From positions 558,001 to 622,000 of the forward strand of contig JAJSPD010000025.1 of the NCBI GenBank assembly GCA_021307315.1: a stretch of DNA of 64,000 nucleotides, written 5' to 3'. A model generated the notes under the pieces. That model saw only the letters and a list, made by a program, of their open reading frames with translations, was not told the DNA's origin and searched no databases. Below are positions 1 to 10,957 of this stretch, piece after piece. Both the position numbers and the translations under genes were made by a program. The stretch's first letter is position 1. Each line of letters begins with the position of its first letter. The stretch comes from Bisporella sp. PMI_857 (lineage: Eukaryota > Ascomycota > Leotiomycetes > Helotiales > Helotiaceae).

Positions 1-1605
1 ACAGAAGCACAACATCAACCTGCACTGTCATCTGACTAGCCGCCGCAGTACTCAGCTTTGTGGTCATGCTCTTCAGCATAGGAATCATATACATGGGTCA
101 TCGCAGCCGAAATTCAGATGCGATACGTTTTCCTTAACATGAAGGATTAGATACAAGATACCAGACATAAGCGATAACGAGCTGATATAAAGCCATATTC
201 TCATTAGACATCGGGGGAGGGTAGCATCAGCGGCATCATTTTTTATTTTGGGAATCAACTTGAGTTCAGTGACATGCATCATGATTGGACATATGGTGGC
301 GTTTCGAGGCGTCGATTCCTTGTTGATACATCACTTCTCCTTAAGAGTATTGGAGAAGGAATTTGTACATATCTGTAACTACGAAGGGAACAGAGCTTCA
401 CAATCGAATTCGCGTTTATCAGCGTCTTCCCCGTTTTGAGCATTCCTGCCCAGCCCTCTTTGGCAAATAGAGCGACCTACATTCCCTCGAGAGCCGAGCC
501 GTACTACGCAGGCAGCTAAGGGGCGAGCATGTACGCACCCACTATCTAGAATTTCGATAAAGCGATCGAAGGCTGGCGGCAGTAGACGATGAGGCGGGTC
601 GCCATGACAGTTATATCGGTGCTTTAACTTCTTCCCCACGTGCTCGCCACTAAAATGCATTGATACCCTCAACAGGCTGTGTCAGCACGCCCGCACTCAT
701 CATAATTTCCCTTGTTATTTTTCTCTGGTTTAGCTTCTGGTGAAATTCAGTTTCATTTTCGCTGAATAAGACCATCATAGATTCCAGCGTAGTGGCAGAA
801 TATTGGAGAATCATGAGATGGGAATCAACATTTCGGCTCAAAGACGAGCTATATTTTGTTATTATTATGCTATACTTGCTTCTACAAGCAAACCCCCTCC
901 CCCAGGGGATATTATTTCTCTGTCCTCATCCTCTTCTGTTGCAAACAGCGTGGCGAGTGGGGATCATGTTCCTGTTTCTCTCTGTAGCTTTTCACCCTTT
1001 TCTCAGGTTCAGATCCGTCGCCAATCTTCTATGGAAGTATTTATATCCTTCCCAGACTTTCCCTTGATCTTAATGGGGAGCATATTTCGCCCCGGTCCAC
1101 GGAGACAACGAAAGAAAACTTTCTTAGAACGACGACGCACCAAACCTGTGATCCCCATCCATGTTTCCAGAAAGTGATTAGATCACCTTGGGGGCGTATA
1201 TCTCGGTTCATCGCGTCTTCGGCTCTGCTGCAGACCTTTTTTTTTTTATCACGGAGCCGTAGGTCGAAATTGCTGCAGCCCTGAGATCCGAGCGGATATC
1301 GCTTGAAGTTCGTAGTATCGCCCGTTCGAACGTATTTCTTGGCTGCTTCATGAATTATGCTCATTTCATGACTTCCATGATGGAGGCTCGCTCATCCGTA
1401 CCACTTTATATGATTCAGGGATTGCTAGGCATGGTGAGCTGTTGAAAGGAAGGGATGACCGGAAGTGTATATTTTGCCAGAGATACAGATCGCTTTTAAG
1501 AAGTAGCCAATAGCATTTGCTTCTATTCAGCTTTGTGGGTACCGTTGCATTGTAAAGATGTTTATCGTCAACAAATTAATGATGTGTCGCTTGCATCCTT
1601 CCAAG
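1..1605. other. Intergenic, no supported gene
   Basis: Only short overlapping reading frames on both strands, none with recognisable protein character or a consistent splice model. A T-run lies near 1238-1248. I see no RNA gene or repeat here. Confidence 0.5.
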
Positions 1606-2353
1606 CTATACACGATACGTCTCATTGACAATGCCATGGAATTCCATGAGTGCATATAATGCAACAGACTGTATTTGAGTCCCTGTTTGAGATCTAAGCC
1701 TCCCATACAAAACTATCACTTGATTAAAGTTTCGAATGTTCAGTAGCTGGCGTAGGAAGACGAGGACGCAAGTTACAGCATAGCATCCAGATGGCAAGAC
1801 ATGGAAGTGTACTATTCTGAACGGAGTCCGACGATAATCTGGGAAATTGAAAGCTGTCTCTGAGGCAATCACTTGATCGCTGTTCATGTCTTAAATCTAG
1901 AAGTTGATGGCCTTGCGTAAACGGACCGCAACCAGGGTTTTGAATCAACATCTCATCCTTTTTTGATTCATTCGTAGAAAAGAGGAGCCCGCGTCTAGTT
2001 AAGAGGTTGGAAACATCTTTTAATGAACCAGAATTTGTGGCAATCAAACCATGGAGAGCATATGCAGCCCGAGAAAGAAAGCAAGTGATTTGGCACATAT
2101 TAAATAGTGACTGACTCAAATTTCCGAGTTCCCAATCGGTACCGGGTCCGCTGGTGGAATCGACCTTTTCGTCGTGGGGTATTCTCACGCGATCTGGAAT
2201 CGAATGTACGGATCCCTCAGGATCATCCATATAAGGAGTCCTCATAACCGTAGCGAGCCCGTTTTCACAGCTGCCGCCGACGCAGCTACAAATCCTAACT
2301 TTTATTAAGCAGTTACAATCCATATGGAGATGCAATGACTTTGCTTTCTTCAT
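1606..2353 (-). CDS. Doubtful ORF, unrecognised protein (209 aa frame plus overlapping frame)
   Basis: A minus-strand frame opens with ATG at 2353 and runs to 1724. A second minus frame continues to 1606, so a short intron or a frameshift near 1890-1920 could join them. The first frame has a Cys-rich start (residues about 13-30) followed by polar sequence. I recognise no domain. The length (over 600 nt open) is longer than most chance frames nearby, but the region is otherwise empty and no convincing splice sites were found. It could be a decayed gene or chance. Confidence 0.25.
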
Positions 2354-4488
2354 CCTCGAATATTTGTCACATCTCCCGCTATATGGAATTTGAGTTTGTA
2401 GAGCGGTCGAGAGATTATGAGGGAACAGGTTCCAGCGGAATCTTTTAGGGCCGCCATGTCGTTGTGCCGGGCGTTTCCCTAAGAACCGAAGTTTTGTCTC
2501 TGTTTTTTTTTTTTTTTTTTAGCTCGGGTTGGCGGTCAACGCATGTTGGATTAATAGAGTAATTCATGGCTGATGAAGAATCGCCGAGAAACTTGGCTCC
2601 CGGCGCGGCGACGGAAGGATGTGCGGCCCACAAATGCGGGGAAGAAATGGCGAGATGCATTTTTGGAGTTCTCACGATATAATTTGGACGGCGTAGCTGC
2701 AGCGGTTGGCATCCCAGCCAAGGCACAATATAGTAGCTAACTAGTGGCGGTTGGAAGTCCCCATGTGTATAGAACAAAGTCCCAGGGTGCTGTTAACGAT
2801 AGGAGAAATGGCTGTTCTTGGCTCACTGCTGTTGGGTCGTGGTGGCTGATTTATCCTAGAGGAAAGTCCTCGGCATCAAACGTTGGAAGATGTGCTCATG
2901 GTTTTTGTTTAGTCAAGATGCGCAGAGTTGGGCCATGAGTGACGCGGTAGAGAAATTTAGACGACCACCAAGATCATTCTTCAACAGCAGCGACCAAGAG
3001 AGTCTATAAGTCATTGGGTTGGGGCGGCTGTTGATCGACGAGCCATGGTCCCTCTACAATTCAGAAGCCACTTTGGTCGTATGATGCTTTAATTTGAAAG
3101 CAATCTTCGATCAGATGCGTCTTTGACAAATTCAGCCAGGAGCGCTTACGAATGTCCTGTAATTTGGCAACCCCTGGAAGAGCAGTGCCTGTCATCCTTC
3201 TAGTATATGGTTGGAGGGGATGAGTGAGTGAAAAAAGACATGCGAGGGTTGATGAAGTGTGCCAAGTCATAGGTTGTTTGCCGTGCAGAAAACTCCACCC
3301 AACGGACAGCGGGCGGCCCAGGATGCATGACTTCACTTTTATCCACCAAGCCAAAAAAAAAGTGCTTGTTTGGACACACCTGCATCATCGAATGCCGTGA
3401 CAAAGAAAGCGAAAACATGCTGATCTGAGCCTGACAAAAGGAAAATTTCCCTCTCCAACAGAGGATGGTATCTGCTGTCTTAGTTTTTTTAGCTCTTCCG
3501 GATAGAAGGAAGAACGCCTCACAACGAAACCCCCCTTTCCCCACAGCGAGTTACCAGGCCCAGCTCGATCCATGATGCAGTAGGGATTTTGCCATCCTAA
3601 AAGTTTCGTCGAAACATGAGCCCCGGAATTAACGGCAACAATGACACCAGGTCAATTGTCATCCGACTCACCACACCCTTTGGGGATATTCCCACCGCCC
3701 TTCCCGCAACGGTACAGTACAGTTGACGAAGGCCCAGCTCAACCAAAATCGACTTCGCCTCTCCTTGCCAGCCAATCAGGCGATGCTATTTTTGAGGGTC
3801 CGGAGATATTGCTACTAGTTCTCGTAATACTGTTGCACCTGGCTTGGTCGTGAGCCGGGGGTTTGGTTCTCTCTCTCCATAGAGAGAGAGCACTAGACTT
3901 CATATCATACAAATGCTAGTGACATATCACTACTAGACCCAGCTGGCCTAACAGGGGATATCGGCCCTGGCAAATTCCACTACTCCAGTATTCATCATAG
4001 CATAATCTTCGTCATGGAAAATGACCTGGAGAAATCAGCGTAATTGGTATCGTTAGCTTGTTGTGTGGTCCCTGTGCTGCACTTCGGATCAACGATTCAG
4101 CATGAGCCTTGTACGAATCTAGCACTGTGCGAGTGCGACCCCTCTCCCGACTTCTCATACTTGGAGCATATGGATCAATAGGGCTCGTCTCATAACAAGG
4201 TGGAGGGTTACGCATTTTCCCAATTGGGCACGCCCCTCACGCTAATCCCCAGAGCTTCTATAACGCTATAGCTCACTTTAGCATAGGCCGTGCAATAGAT
4301 GATCTCATCTCAGATCCATGGCCGTTTCTCCTATTACCCGGAGAACTGGTATATATCCTGTCCCATCCCTTCACAATCTCATCATGAAGCACGTCGGGTC
4401 GCATCACTTAGATCAGCACCAGCTACTCAGTCATCCAATATAGATAAGCCAACGGAATCACCAACCGCTGAGCACATAGAACGTCAGA
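2354..4488. other. Intergenic; poly-T tract and promoter region of the acetate transporter
   Basis: No gene is supported. It contains an 18-nt T tract at 2503-2520 and a near-perfect inverted repeat of alternating CT/GA around 3869-3890 with a tiny loop. The last few hundred bases presumably carry the promoter of the transporter that starts at 4489, including a TATAT stretch near 4350. Confidence 0.5.
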
Positions 4489-5477
4489 ATGGCTACCACC
4501 GGAACTGTAGATCCAGCCTTGAACAAAGAGTACACGAACGCTACAACTCATCAAGATCATGCAGTTCAGAATGGCCAGAACCTAACACAGGAGCAGCGTC
4601 CTCGCTACGATTATGGTGGAAACCCACTCGCCCGCCTAAACACTGGAGACTCAGCTCGGTTCGCAGCATTCGGAGGAGAGTTCCAACCAGGTCTTTACAG
4701 GCCTACCACAGAGCGCAAGTTTGCTAATCCAGCACCACTTGGCTTGAGCGCTTTTGCCTTGACAACCTTCGTCCTGTCGCTCATCAATTGCGGCACACGT
4801 GGCTTGACAGAGCCCAATATAGTAGTTTCTCTCGCATTCGGATATGGCGGCTTAGTGCAATTGCTTGCCGGCATGTGGTACGTTAATCTTGCCTCCTCGT
4901 TATCCACCGCTAACACGATGTAGGGAGATGGCAGTAGGCAATACATTTGGTGCCACGGCACTCTCCTCTTATGGCGGTTTCTGGTTATCTCTCGCTATTG
5001 TCCTCACCCCTGGCGGTTTCCAGATTGTGGCCGCCTATGAGGCCGACACAGCCGGCGCCAACGACTTTCAGAACGCCTTCGGTTTCTTCCTGCTTGGCTG
5101 GTGGCTGTTCACCACCATCTTGTTGGTCTGTACGCTGCGGTCTACGGTTGCATTCTTCTTCCTGTTCTTCACACTAGATCTTGCTTTTCTCATGCTGGCC
5201 ATCTCGCACTTGAAGGCAGTAAATGGTAAACCTAATATTCCTCTTGAAAAGGCTGGTGGTGTTTTCGGTCTACTAGCCGCTTTTGCTGCGTGGTATAATG
5301 CACTTGCTGGTATCGCTGACGATAGGTATATATATTAACCTCTCCGTACACTCCGTGATCCAGACTAACTTCTAATTTAGCAACTCATTCTTCGTTATTC
5401 CCGTCGCCCACTTCCCATGGTCGGTCAAGGGTCGTGAGCGAAGAGCCTCCCGCAAGACGGAGCGCGAAACAGTATAA
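4489..5477 (+). CDS. GPR1/FUN34/YaaH family acetate/ammonium-type transporter
   Basis: Predicted plasma-membrane acetate permease family member (relatives: yeast Ady2/Ato, Aspergillus AcpA). Three exons by eye: 4489-4877, 4924-5325, 5381-5477, giving 295 aa. Introns are 46 nt (GTACGT, GCTAACAC branch, GATGTAG) and 55 nt (GTATAT, GACTAACT, TTTAG). The protein has a soluble N-terminus of about 80 residues. The family signature [15 protein letters not shown] follows at about residues 82-96, then six hydrophobic segments and a basic tail ([15 protein letters not shown]). Start context is good, with no upstream in-frame ATG. Length and signature fit the family; substrate (acetate versus other monocarboxylate or ammonium export) cannot be told from sequence alone. 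Confidence 0.9.
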
Positions 5478-6034
5478 TCTGATACAGAATTTTGCCGATT
5501 CTAACGTGCTGATGCTGCACGAGATAGGACGGTGCGGTTTCTGTTCTGCGAATTTGTAATAATAAGTTTACTCAAGACGAAAGTTGTGGATATTTGGCAT
5601 AATACCTTTTGTTTTGAGTGAAGCATCTGCGGCGGTAGCGAATGAAAAATATTTCTTAGTTTCTGAGCATCACTAGCTCACGCATGCTTTATCCCATTCT
5701 TCGTTTATTCTCAAATTGCACACATCTATTGCTGCATCCTAGCTCATAAAGAGATATGGAATGCTGAGTATATAAGATGGAAGGATATACAACCCATAAA
5801 TTATCATGAATGAACCATATTTATGCCGTCACCTCATCGAAATCTTTCTCCTCCATGAGTTGACAGGATAACGTTTACTCAAACTCCTTGCCAAGCACTT
5901 CGCGTCCCTAACACAGGCCCACCCACTTTCTTGCAAACCGGAACCATTTCCGCATCAGTCTTTCCGCCTCTCCTCTTTCCTCTTCTGCTGTATACTCATT
6001 TTTAAACAAACTTAGAACACAACTTTTACGACAT
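5478..6034. other. Intergenic between transporter and tRNA-Val
   Basis: AT-rich 3' flank of the transporter followed by the upstream side of the tRNA gene. No reading frame or RNA gene seen. Confidence 0.5.
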
Positions 6035-6181
6035 GGTCGATTGGGTAAGATTCAACCTCGATGTACTTCAAGAAGAGTCATTCTAACAATTATACAGTGT
6101 AGCGGTTATCACGTCTGCTTTACAAGCTCATAAACGAACTATTATCGCAGCAGGTCGCAAGTTCGATCCTTGCATCGATCA
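6035..6181 (+). tRNA. tRNA-Val(UAC) with two introns, one of spliceosomal type in the D-arm
   Basis: Three exon pieces, 6035-6044, 6098-6124 and 6146-6181, assemble into a 73-nt tRNA. The acceptor stem GGTCGAT (6035-6041) pairs over 7 bp with ATCGATC (6174-6180), with one G-T, followed by discriminator A6181. T8 and G9 follow. The D-stem has 3 bp with G18G19 in the loop. The anticodon TAC is at 6121-6123, and the T-arm is GCAAG-TTCGATC-CTTGC. The 21-nt insert 6125-6145 sits after A37, the canonical fungal tRNA intron site. The 53-nt insert 6045-6097 sits between positions 10 and 11. It starts GTAAGA, has TTCTAAC at 6081-6087 and ends TACAG. Position 27-43 is mismatched. Box B is intact; box A is split, though the intron's CAG followed by TGTAGCGG partly recreates it. 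A broken tRNA is the alternative. Confidence 0.75.
6045..6097 (+). other. Candidate spliceosomal-type intron inside the tRNA-Val D-arm
   Basis: The 53-nt insert has GTAAGA at the 5' end, a consensus fungal branch heptamer TTCTAAC at 6081-6087 and TATACAG at the 3' end, with ten bases between the branch motif and the end. These match introns of protein genes in this window. Removal restores position 10 (G) next to position 11 (T), so the D-stem closes. Eukaryotic tRNA endonuclease normally cuts only after position 37. Confidence 0.6.
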
Positions 6182-6182
6182 T

Positions 6183-6201
6183 CTTTTGCTAATTTTTTTT
6201 T
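6183..6201 (+). terminator. Pol III-type oligo-T terminator of tRNA-Val
   Basis: T4 at 6183-6186 lies two bases after the discriminator, and a T9 run at 6193-6201 follows. This is the expected arrangement for RNA polymerase III termination and supports a live tRNA gene. Confidence 0.7.
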
Positions 6202-6849
6202 GGATTCTACTTCTCGCCGCTTAATGTATCAAGAAGTTTGATTTTGGAACGCGAATTGCCCTTTTTTTTTTTTTTTTTTTGGCGGTTTGTGGGAATTGAA
6301 CTTAGGCGATAGCCCAAAGGCTCCCTCCTCCCCCCACATCTGATATTCTACATCCATAAGTGGGTGATGTAAATAAGAACGTTCTATGATTGCATTTCTA
6401 CTTGCTATTACCTCTTTCTCGTCAGCATGAGCTCCTGAGGCTCTATTTACATTGTGCTCTCTAGTTTTATCCTCGGACAGGATTATTGTTATACTGTTCT
6501 CACAGCTCAAAATTATCATGTCTTAACAGGCAGTCTCTCCTGGCGTCTCATTTCATAGCAGACAAGAATATACCAAAACGTTCATACTTTCACGACCTTG
6601 ACTTTATCGATTAAAGCCTTTCCATATATTCTGTCATCGTACCTGACTCATGCCCACTCCCGAGGCTTTGTCAGTTCCAACTACCCCACCTCCCCGCAAC
6701 ATATAGTGGACAGGAGCTCGATAGCTTCCTTCAAGCTCTATGATCAGGAAATATCTGGGAAATGTTTGACAGTTGATCTCCCCTGCCATCTAAAGGCTTC
6801 ACGGTCAAAATAATTACTTTTGGTCATCTAACTACAAATTGCCCTCACA
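6202..6849. other. Intergenic with poly-T tract
   Basis: A 19-nt T run occupies 6262-6280. The remainder is the upstream region of the acyl-CoA dehydrogenase. No gene supported. Confidence 0.5.
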
Positions 6850-8312
6850 ATGCCGCCCAATGCTTCGCACGGACAAATGTCCTTCGCCCTTCCCCCGGAC
6901 CTAATAGCTTACTTAGAAGAAATCGATAAATTTATCGCCGAAAAGATAGTCCCCCTGCAAGCTTCTAACGACAACAACCGCTTCTTCGATCACCGCCGCG
7001 AGCACGCTCGTACAAATTGGGATAATAAGGGTCTTCCGCGCGACGACTGGGAAGAACTGCTTTCCCAATCCCGGCGACTGGCTGACGAAGCGGGCTTCTA
7101 TAGATTCTGCTTGCCGGAAGAGTATGGCGGGAAAAACGGCGGGAACTTATGGATGGCGGCAATCAGGATGTATCTGGCAAAGAAGGGGCTGGGGTTGTTT
7201 AACGATTTGCAAAACGAGCATAGCGTGGTAGGAAACTTCCCGGACGTGTTGATGGTGAGGGAATTCGGGACGCCGGCGCAGAAAGCAGAGTTTATCGCCG
7301 GACGGCTGGCAGAGAAGCGCTCTTTTGCTTTTGGACTCACGGAACCGAATCACGGGAGCGATGCAACGCACATGTTTACCCATGCAGTGAAGACGATGAG
7401 AGGCGGGGTGGAGGGGTGGCGGATCGACGGCGGGAAGATGTGGATTTCCGGCATGCATCGCGCCACGCACTGCCTTGTTTTTGCGCGCACGCATGGTAAA
7501 GCAGGTGATGCGTTCGGTATCACCGCGTTCTTCGTTCCCAGAACCGCGCCGGGGTTTGAGGTTGAGAGCTATGAGTGGACCTTCAATATGCCTACGGATC
7601 ACGCAACGCTTACCTTCACCAACGTGTTTGTCCCGGACACTGCTGTTTTAGGAGAGGTAGGGAAGGGATTGGCCATCGCGCAGACTTTCGTCCATGAGAA
7701 CCGACTCAGGCAGGCAGCGAGCTCGCTAGGCGCTGCGGAGTATTGCATTGAGAAGAGTATCAAATATGCAAGGAGAAGGAAGCCGTTTGGCGAGGAGCTG
7801 AGCAGGAACCAGGGGATCCAGTTCCCGATCGTGGAATTACAGACGCAGGTGGAGATGTTGAAGTTACTGATTCTAAAGACAGCGACGGAGATGGATCAAA
7901 TGACGCAGAAGCAGATCGAGAGTACGTTGGGAGACAAAGTGTCAATGTGTAATGTGAGTTGCCTGTTCTCGTCATGGGGAAAAATGAAGTCTAATTTGGA
8001 GAAGTACTGGGGAAACCGACTATGTACCCAGGCAGCCGATAGAGCGATCCAGATTCATGGCGGGATTGGATATTCGAGGCATAAGCAGTAAGTTTTCCGG
8101 CTTCTAAGCCCTGCTTCGTATTGACAGTTGTAGATTCGAGCACATCTATAGACATCATCGTAGGTAGTCCATCATCTGTATCCAATCAGAATACTAATCC
8201 CGCAGGCCGATACAGAATCACTGAAGGAAGTGAAGAGATCCAGATGCGCAAGATTGCAGCATACCTCTTTGGTTACGTCGGGCCAAAAAAGAGAGAGATG
8301 TCGAAGTTGTAA
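6850..8312 (+). CDS. Acyl-CoA dehydrogenase with C-terminal peroxisomal signal
   Basis: FAD-dependent acyl-CoA dehydrogenase, expected to introduce the alpha-beta double bond in acyl-CoA substrates. Four exons: 6850-7953, 8005-8087, 8134-8159 and 8206-8312, giving 439 aa. The introns are 51, 46 and 46 nt; the first is a multiple of three, so the frame reads through it. Seen: an N-terminal helical domain, FGLTEPNHGSDA (about 160-171), the flavin-binding KMWISG stretch, ARRRKPFGEELSRNQ, IQIHGGIGYSRHKQ, and YRITEGSEEIQMRK, whose Glu is the expected catalytic base. Exon 3 is only 26 nt. The protein ends REMSKL, a PTS1-type tripeptide SKL. No cytochrome b5 domain is present at the N-terminus. Substrate chain length is unknown. 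Confidence 0.9.
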
Positions 8313-9169
8313 ATGATAAAAAATTTCTGTAAATATGGTAATAAAATAAGGTAGTTCTCACAACTCATCTCACCCTAAATCATACTCCTCACGCCACGCA
8401 AACCTTATCACAAGTCCATCTACAAACGCTTTTCTTCCCCTTAAATCTCTGATATCGTAGAACATGCATTAACTCGCTTACCTAGGTTTCGGCCTACAGC
8501 CGGCACCAAAACAAAAAGGGGGGCTCCCAAACCGCTTTCCGCTGGGTCAGTTCCGCGAACGTATCGGGGCTGGCGTTTCTCCAGGTCTCGGGGCGTTTGG
8601 CGTCCCCTTTTCAACGATTCGGGAGATGTGTCTTTTTGTTGCAGATCGTACTTTCTCGGCATATGGATTTTCCGGCAACTGAAAAGAAATTTCGGTTGGC
8701 GTTTTGGCTGGCACCATTGGTTGCTAAGTGCCGGATTATAGGGGTAGAAAAATATTCTAAAAAAAAACTACTACTAAAAAACCCCGCTGCTGTATATTGC
8801 TTAGTAGGGAAAGCTTGTGTGCGGGAAGGAATATAATTCTGTAGATCGGGATGGAGCTGGGTGAGAGATTAAGAGCGAGCGGCTGGAGGATGGGATATCG
8901 ATTAATTTTATGCCACGTGATATGGGCTGGTCCAGGGGCTGCCTAAAATCATTTGGGGAGGCACAGCAGGTCTTGACACCTTTCACGGCTTCAAGCAAAG
9001 TTGGCCAGTTTCTTCAAGGAAAGGCAACCGTCTCTTGTTCATGTACTTAAATTTCTGAGTCTTCCTGTTTTTTAGATTCTATTCCATTGTTTCTGCATTC
9101 TATAACCGCCTTTTTTTGGGGTGATCTCGAGACTTCTCTAAATTGTTTACCCTTCCACTTAACTCAGCA
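8313..9169. other. Intergenic
   Basis: 3' flank of the dehydrogenase and promoter of the next gene. Only chance frames; a short A-rich tract lies near 8759-8767. Confidence 0.5.
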
Positions 9170-9777
9170 ATGGCAGACCCAACAGAGACATCTCCTCTTC
9201 TTACGGTCATTGAGCCTCGGGTAGATGAGGAAGCCTCGAATACTGAGGCGGGGGCTGCTCCGCTTCAAGAGGCCGACGTGGTATACGCAAGGGACTACTT
9301 CAAACGGCCCATCAGGTCCCTGACAATATCCGTATTAACTGCCTCTATCATCAACACCGTCATTGCCACCGGCGCGTATTTTTTCCTGGAGTATAAATCA
9401 CTAGGTGGATACATGTGGCAGTTGGAGGAAGCTTTCTTCCAAATCGGGGCTTGTGTAGCTGATCCGCATCCCTCTCATGTCCCATTATCTGACAACAAAT
9501 GCAGATGTTTTGCACGGGATTGCTAGCACTTATAAATCTCAATAATAGATTTCCCATTGGGCTCAACGCAGTCGCAGATCTCTACATCGCCCTCCTAGTG
9601 ATGCCTATCGCGTTAGACATGCTCGACCGTCTCTTCCCTACTGCGTCCGATCTTTGCCCAGGTTACCGTCAGATGTCTAACTGTCGGTCTGTCCTTCTGA
9701 CCGACCAGATCTTGACCGCCATTGGTGGAGGGATCGCGATCGCCGTAGCGTATGTGTTCCGTGCAATGATGATATGA
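9170..9777 (+). CDS. Small multi-spanning membrane protein, function unknown
   Basis: Two exons, 9170-9454 and 9505-9777, around a 50-nt intron (GTAGCT to AATGCAG), giving 185 aa. The ATG at 9170 lies in a favourable context (CAGCAATGG); nothing upstream in frame starts with ATG. A polar Glu/Thr-rich N-terminus of about 45 residues is followed by a hydrophobic helix (SLTISVLTASIINTVIATGA), a second and third around CTGLLALINL and LYIALLVMPIAL, and a C-terminal one (ILTAIGGGIAIAVAYVF). This suggests four membrane segments. Two Cys (in PGYRQMSNC and DLCPG) fall in the loop before the last helix. I do not recognise the family. Confidence 0.7.
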
Positions 9778-10157
9778 GATATGGCTAATGGACAATATTG
9801 TAGCGTAACGCATGGGGCATTTTTCGTGCTCAGAATTATTGCATGCCATAAGTCTAACTTTTGGGGGCGCCTAAGCGGCTCATCTTTCCCTAATGGGGAG
9901 GTCACGCTGGCAGTCACGTTTAGGATATCGGGACCTCGACAGCAACCGGCAATTGCTGAGAATGTATCTCCTTCTGGACCCCTAATTGAGGCTGCTAGAT
10001 CTTAATGTCTATAACCAAAAAGCAGCATCATTTATATCTTTATTCATGATATTATATTCATGGTATTGGAAGAATAGCGTTGTCTTTCTAATATGATCTC
10101 TTCGTTAATTCATCCTCCACGCACCTCTTCGTACCACATCGCCTCAAAGTAAAATTA
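9778..10157. other. Intergenic
   Basis: 3' flank of the membrane protein gene. A plus frame 9781-10005 is open but shows no protein character. Confidence 0.4.
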
Positions 10158-10400
10158 AAACAAAACACTCGGAGCGCTTTTTGGGACTTCCATATCCATC
10201 TCCGTCTTCATTCCTATAAGTACCTTAGGCTTAGCTGTCTCGCGAACGCATTCGTAGAAGCGCTGGAGCACTTGAATCAGCCATCTGGCGTTGGCCGACT
10301 TGTTACCAGGACCTTTGGATGTAAAGAGGTCTTCCGGTGTCCAGATATGCCAAATGTATAGGTGATGCGATGATCTCAGGGTCGATCATGTAGAATTCTA
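10158..10400 (-). pseudogene. Coding remnant, frameshifted C-terminal fragment of an unrecognised protein
   Basis: Minus-strand reading gives protein-like sequence ending at a stop near 10158. Recognisable stretches, in order, are IWHIWTPEDLFTSKGPG, ARWLIQVLQRFYECV and KVLIGMKTEMDMEVP. Just upstream, a different minus frame reads EFYMIDPEIIASPIH, which looks like its continuation, so the two are out of phase around 10350-10370. There is no ATG-led complete frame and no obvious intron at the junction. I read it as a truncated, frameshifted relic; a missed intron is the alternative. The parent family is not known to me. Confidence 0.4.
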
Positions 10401-10492
10401 TACAAAGATGGCTATAAGTAATTGCCGTCGTATCTTTTTATGTATCCTTCACGTTCTTTCAAGCACCAGTTAACAACCTCAATAAGTTCAAG

Positions 10493-10957
10493 ATGTCTAC
10501 AAGCTCACAAAATCTCTACTTACCCGGTCGGCAACAGAGCCGATGCAAAAGCCCCTGCCAAAAATCATCACAACTATTATCAAAATTGTATCCTACGGAC
10601 AGCCTCTATCAGGACCTCAATACATCCCGCGTAAATCAGGCCGCGCTCCACAGCGTAGTAAGAAACCAAAGGCGCACAGAGGTGACCCTGGCGGACCTGA
10701 CTCTCAAAAACCTTGCTCTAAGGAATCTCAGCCTCAAGATCCGGAACGTGATAGTCCACGATGGGGGCCGGGATGCCAGCCTAATGAGCCCCGACCCAAG
10801 TATAGAGGATTGCGGTGTCCTCCTCAGGAATATATGCACATGGCTTATAGAGTGGAACATTTTGAGTGTTGACTTTAGGTCGACGAAGTACGTGAGTTGT
10901 TTTGCCGTTGGCTTCATAAACGCGTTAATTTGGTATTGCACTACATTGCATGCGTAG
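10493..10957 (+). CDS. Doubtful ORF with pentapeptide-like Leu pattern (154 aa)
   Basis: Open frame from an ATG in good context (TCAAGATGTC) at 10493. Residues about 64-86 contain a five-residue periodicity (LADLT, LKNLA, LRNLS, LKIRN) typical in look of pentapeptide-repeat coils, but only four units. A second plus frame (10543-10872) is also open and basic/Pro-rich, so which is coded is uncertain. A possible 5' splice site GTACGTGAG at about 10888 would shorten the tail. No family recognised. Confidence 0.3.
   Translation: MSTSSQNLYLPGRQQSRCKSPCQKSSQLLSKLYPTDSLYQDLNTSRVNQAALHSVVRNQRRTEVTLADLTLKNLALRNLSLKIRNVIVHDGGRDASLMSPDPSIEDCGVLLRNICTWLIEWNILSVDFRSTKYVSCFAVGFINALIWYCTTLHA

Noticed and set aside
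3868..3890. CT/GA inverted repeat as a possible terminator or element end
   Set aside because: It is an alternating dinucleotide tract that is self-complementary by nature; no associated element found.
6034..6132. Reading the tRNA-Val region as a mini-protein gene (ATG GTC GAT TGG, intron, short exon to TAA)
   Set aside because: The product would be about 15 residues, while the same bases form a complete tRNA with terminator; the protein reading is likely coincidental.
6281..6350. TTCAATTCCC-like motif on the minus strand near a poly-T tract, possibly a second tRNA
   Set aside because: No stems pair around it and the T-run lies on the wrong side for a minus-strand Pol III terminator.
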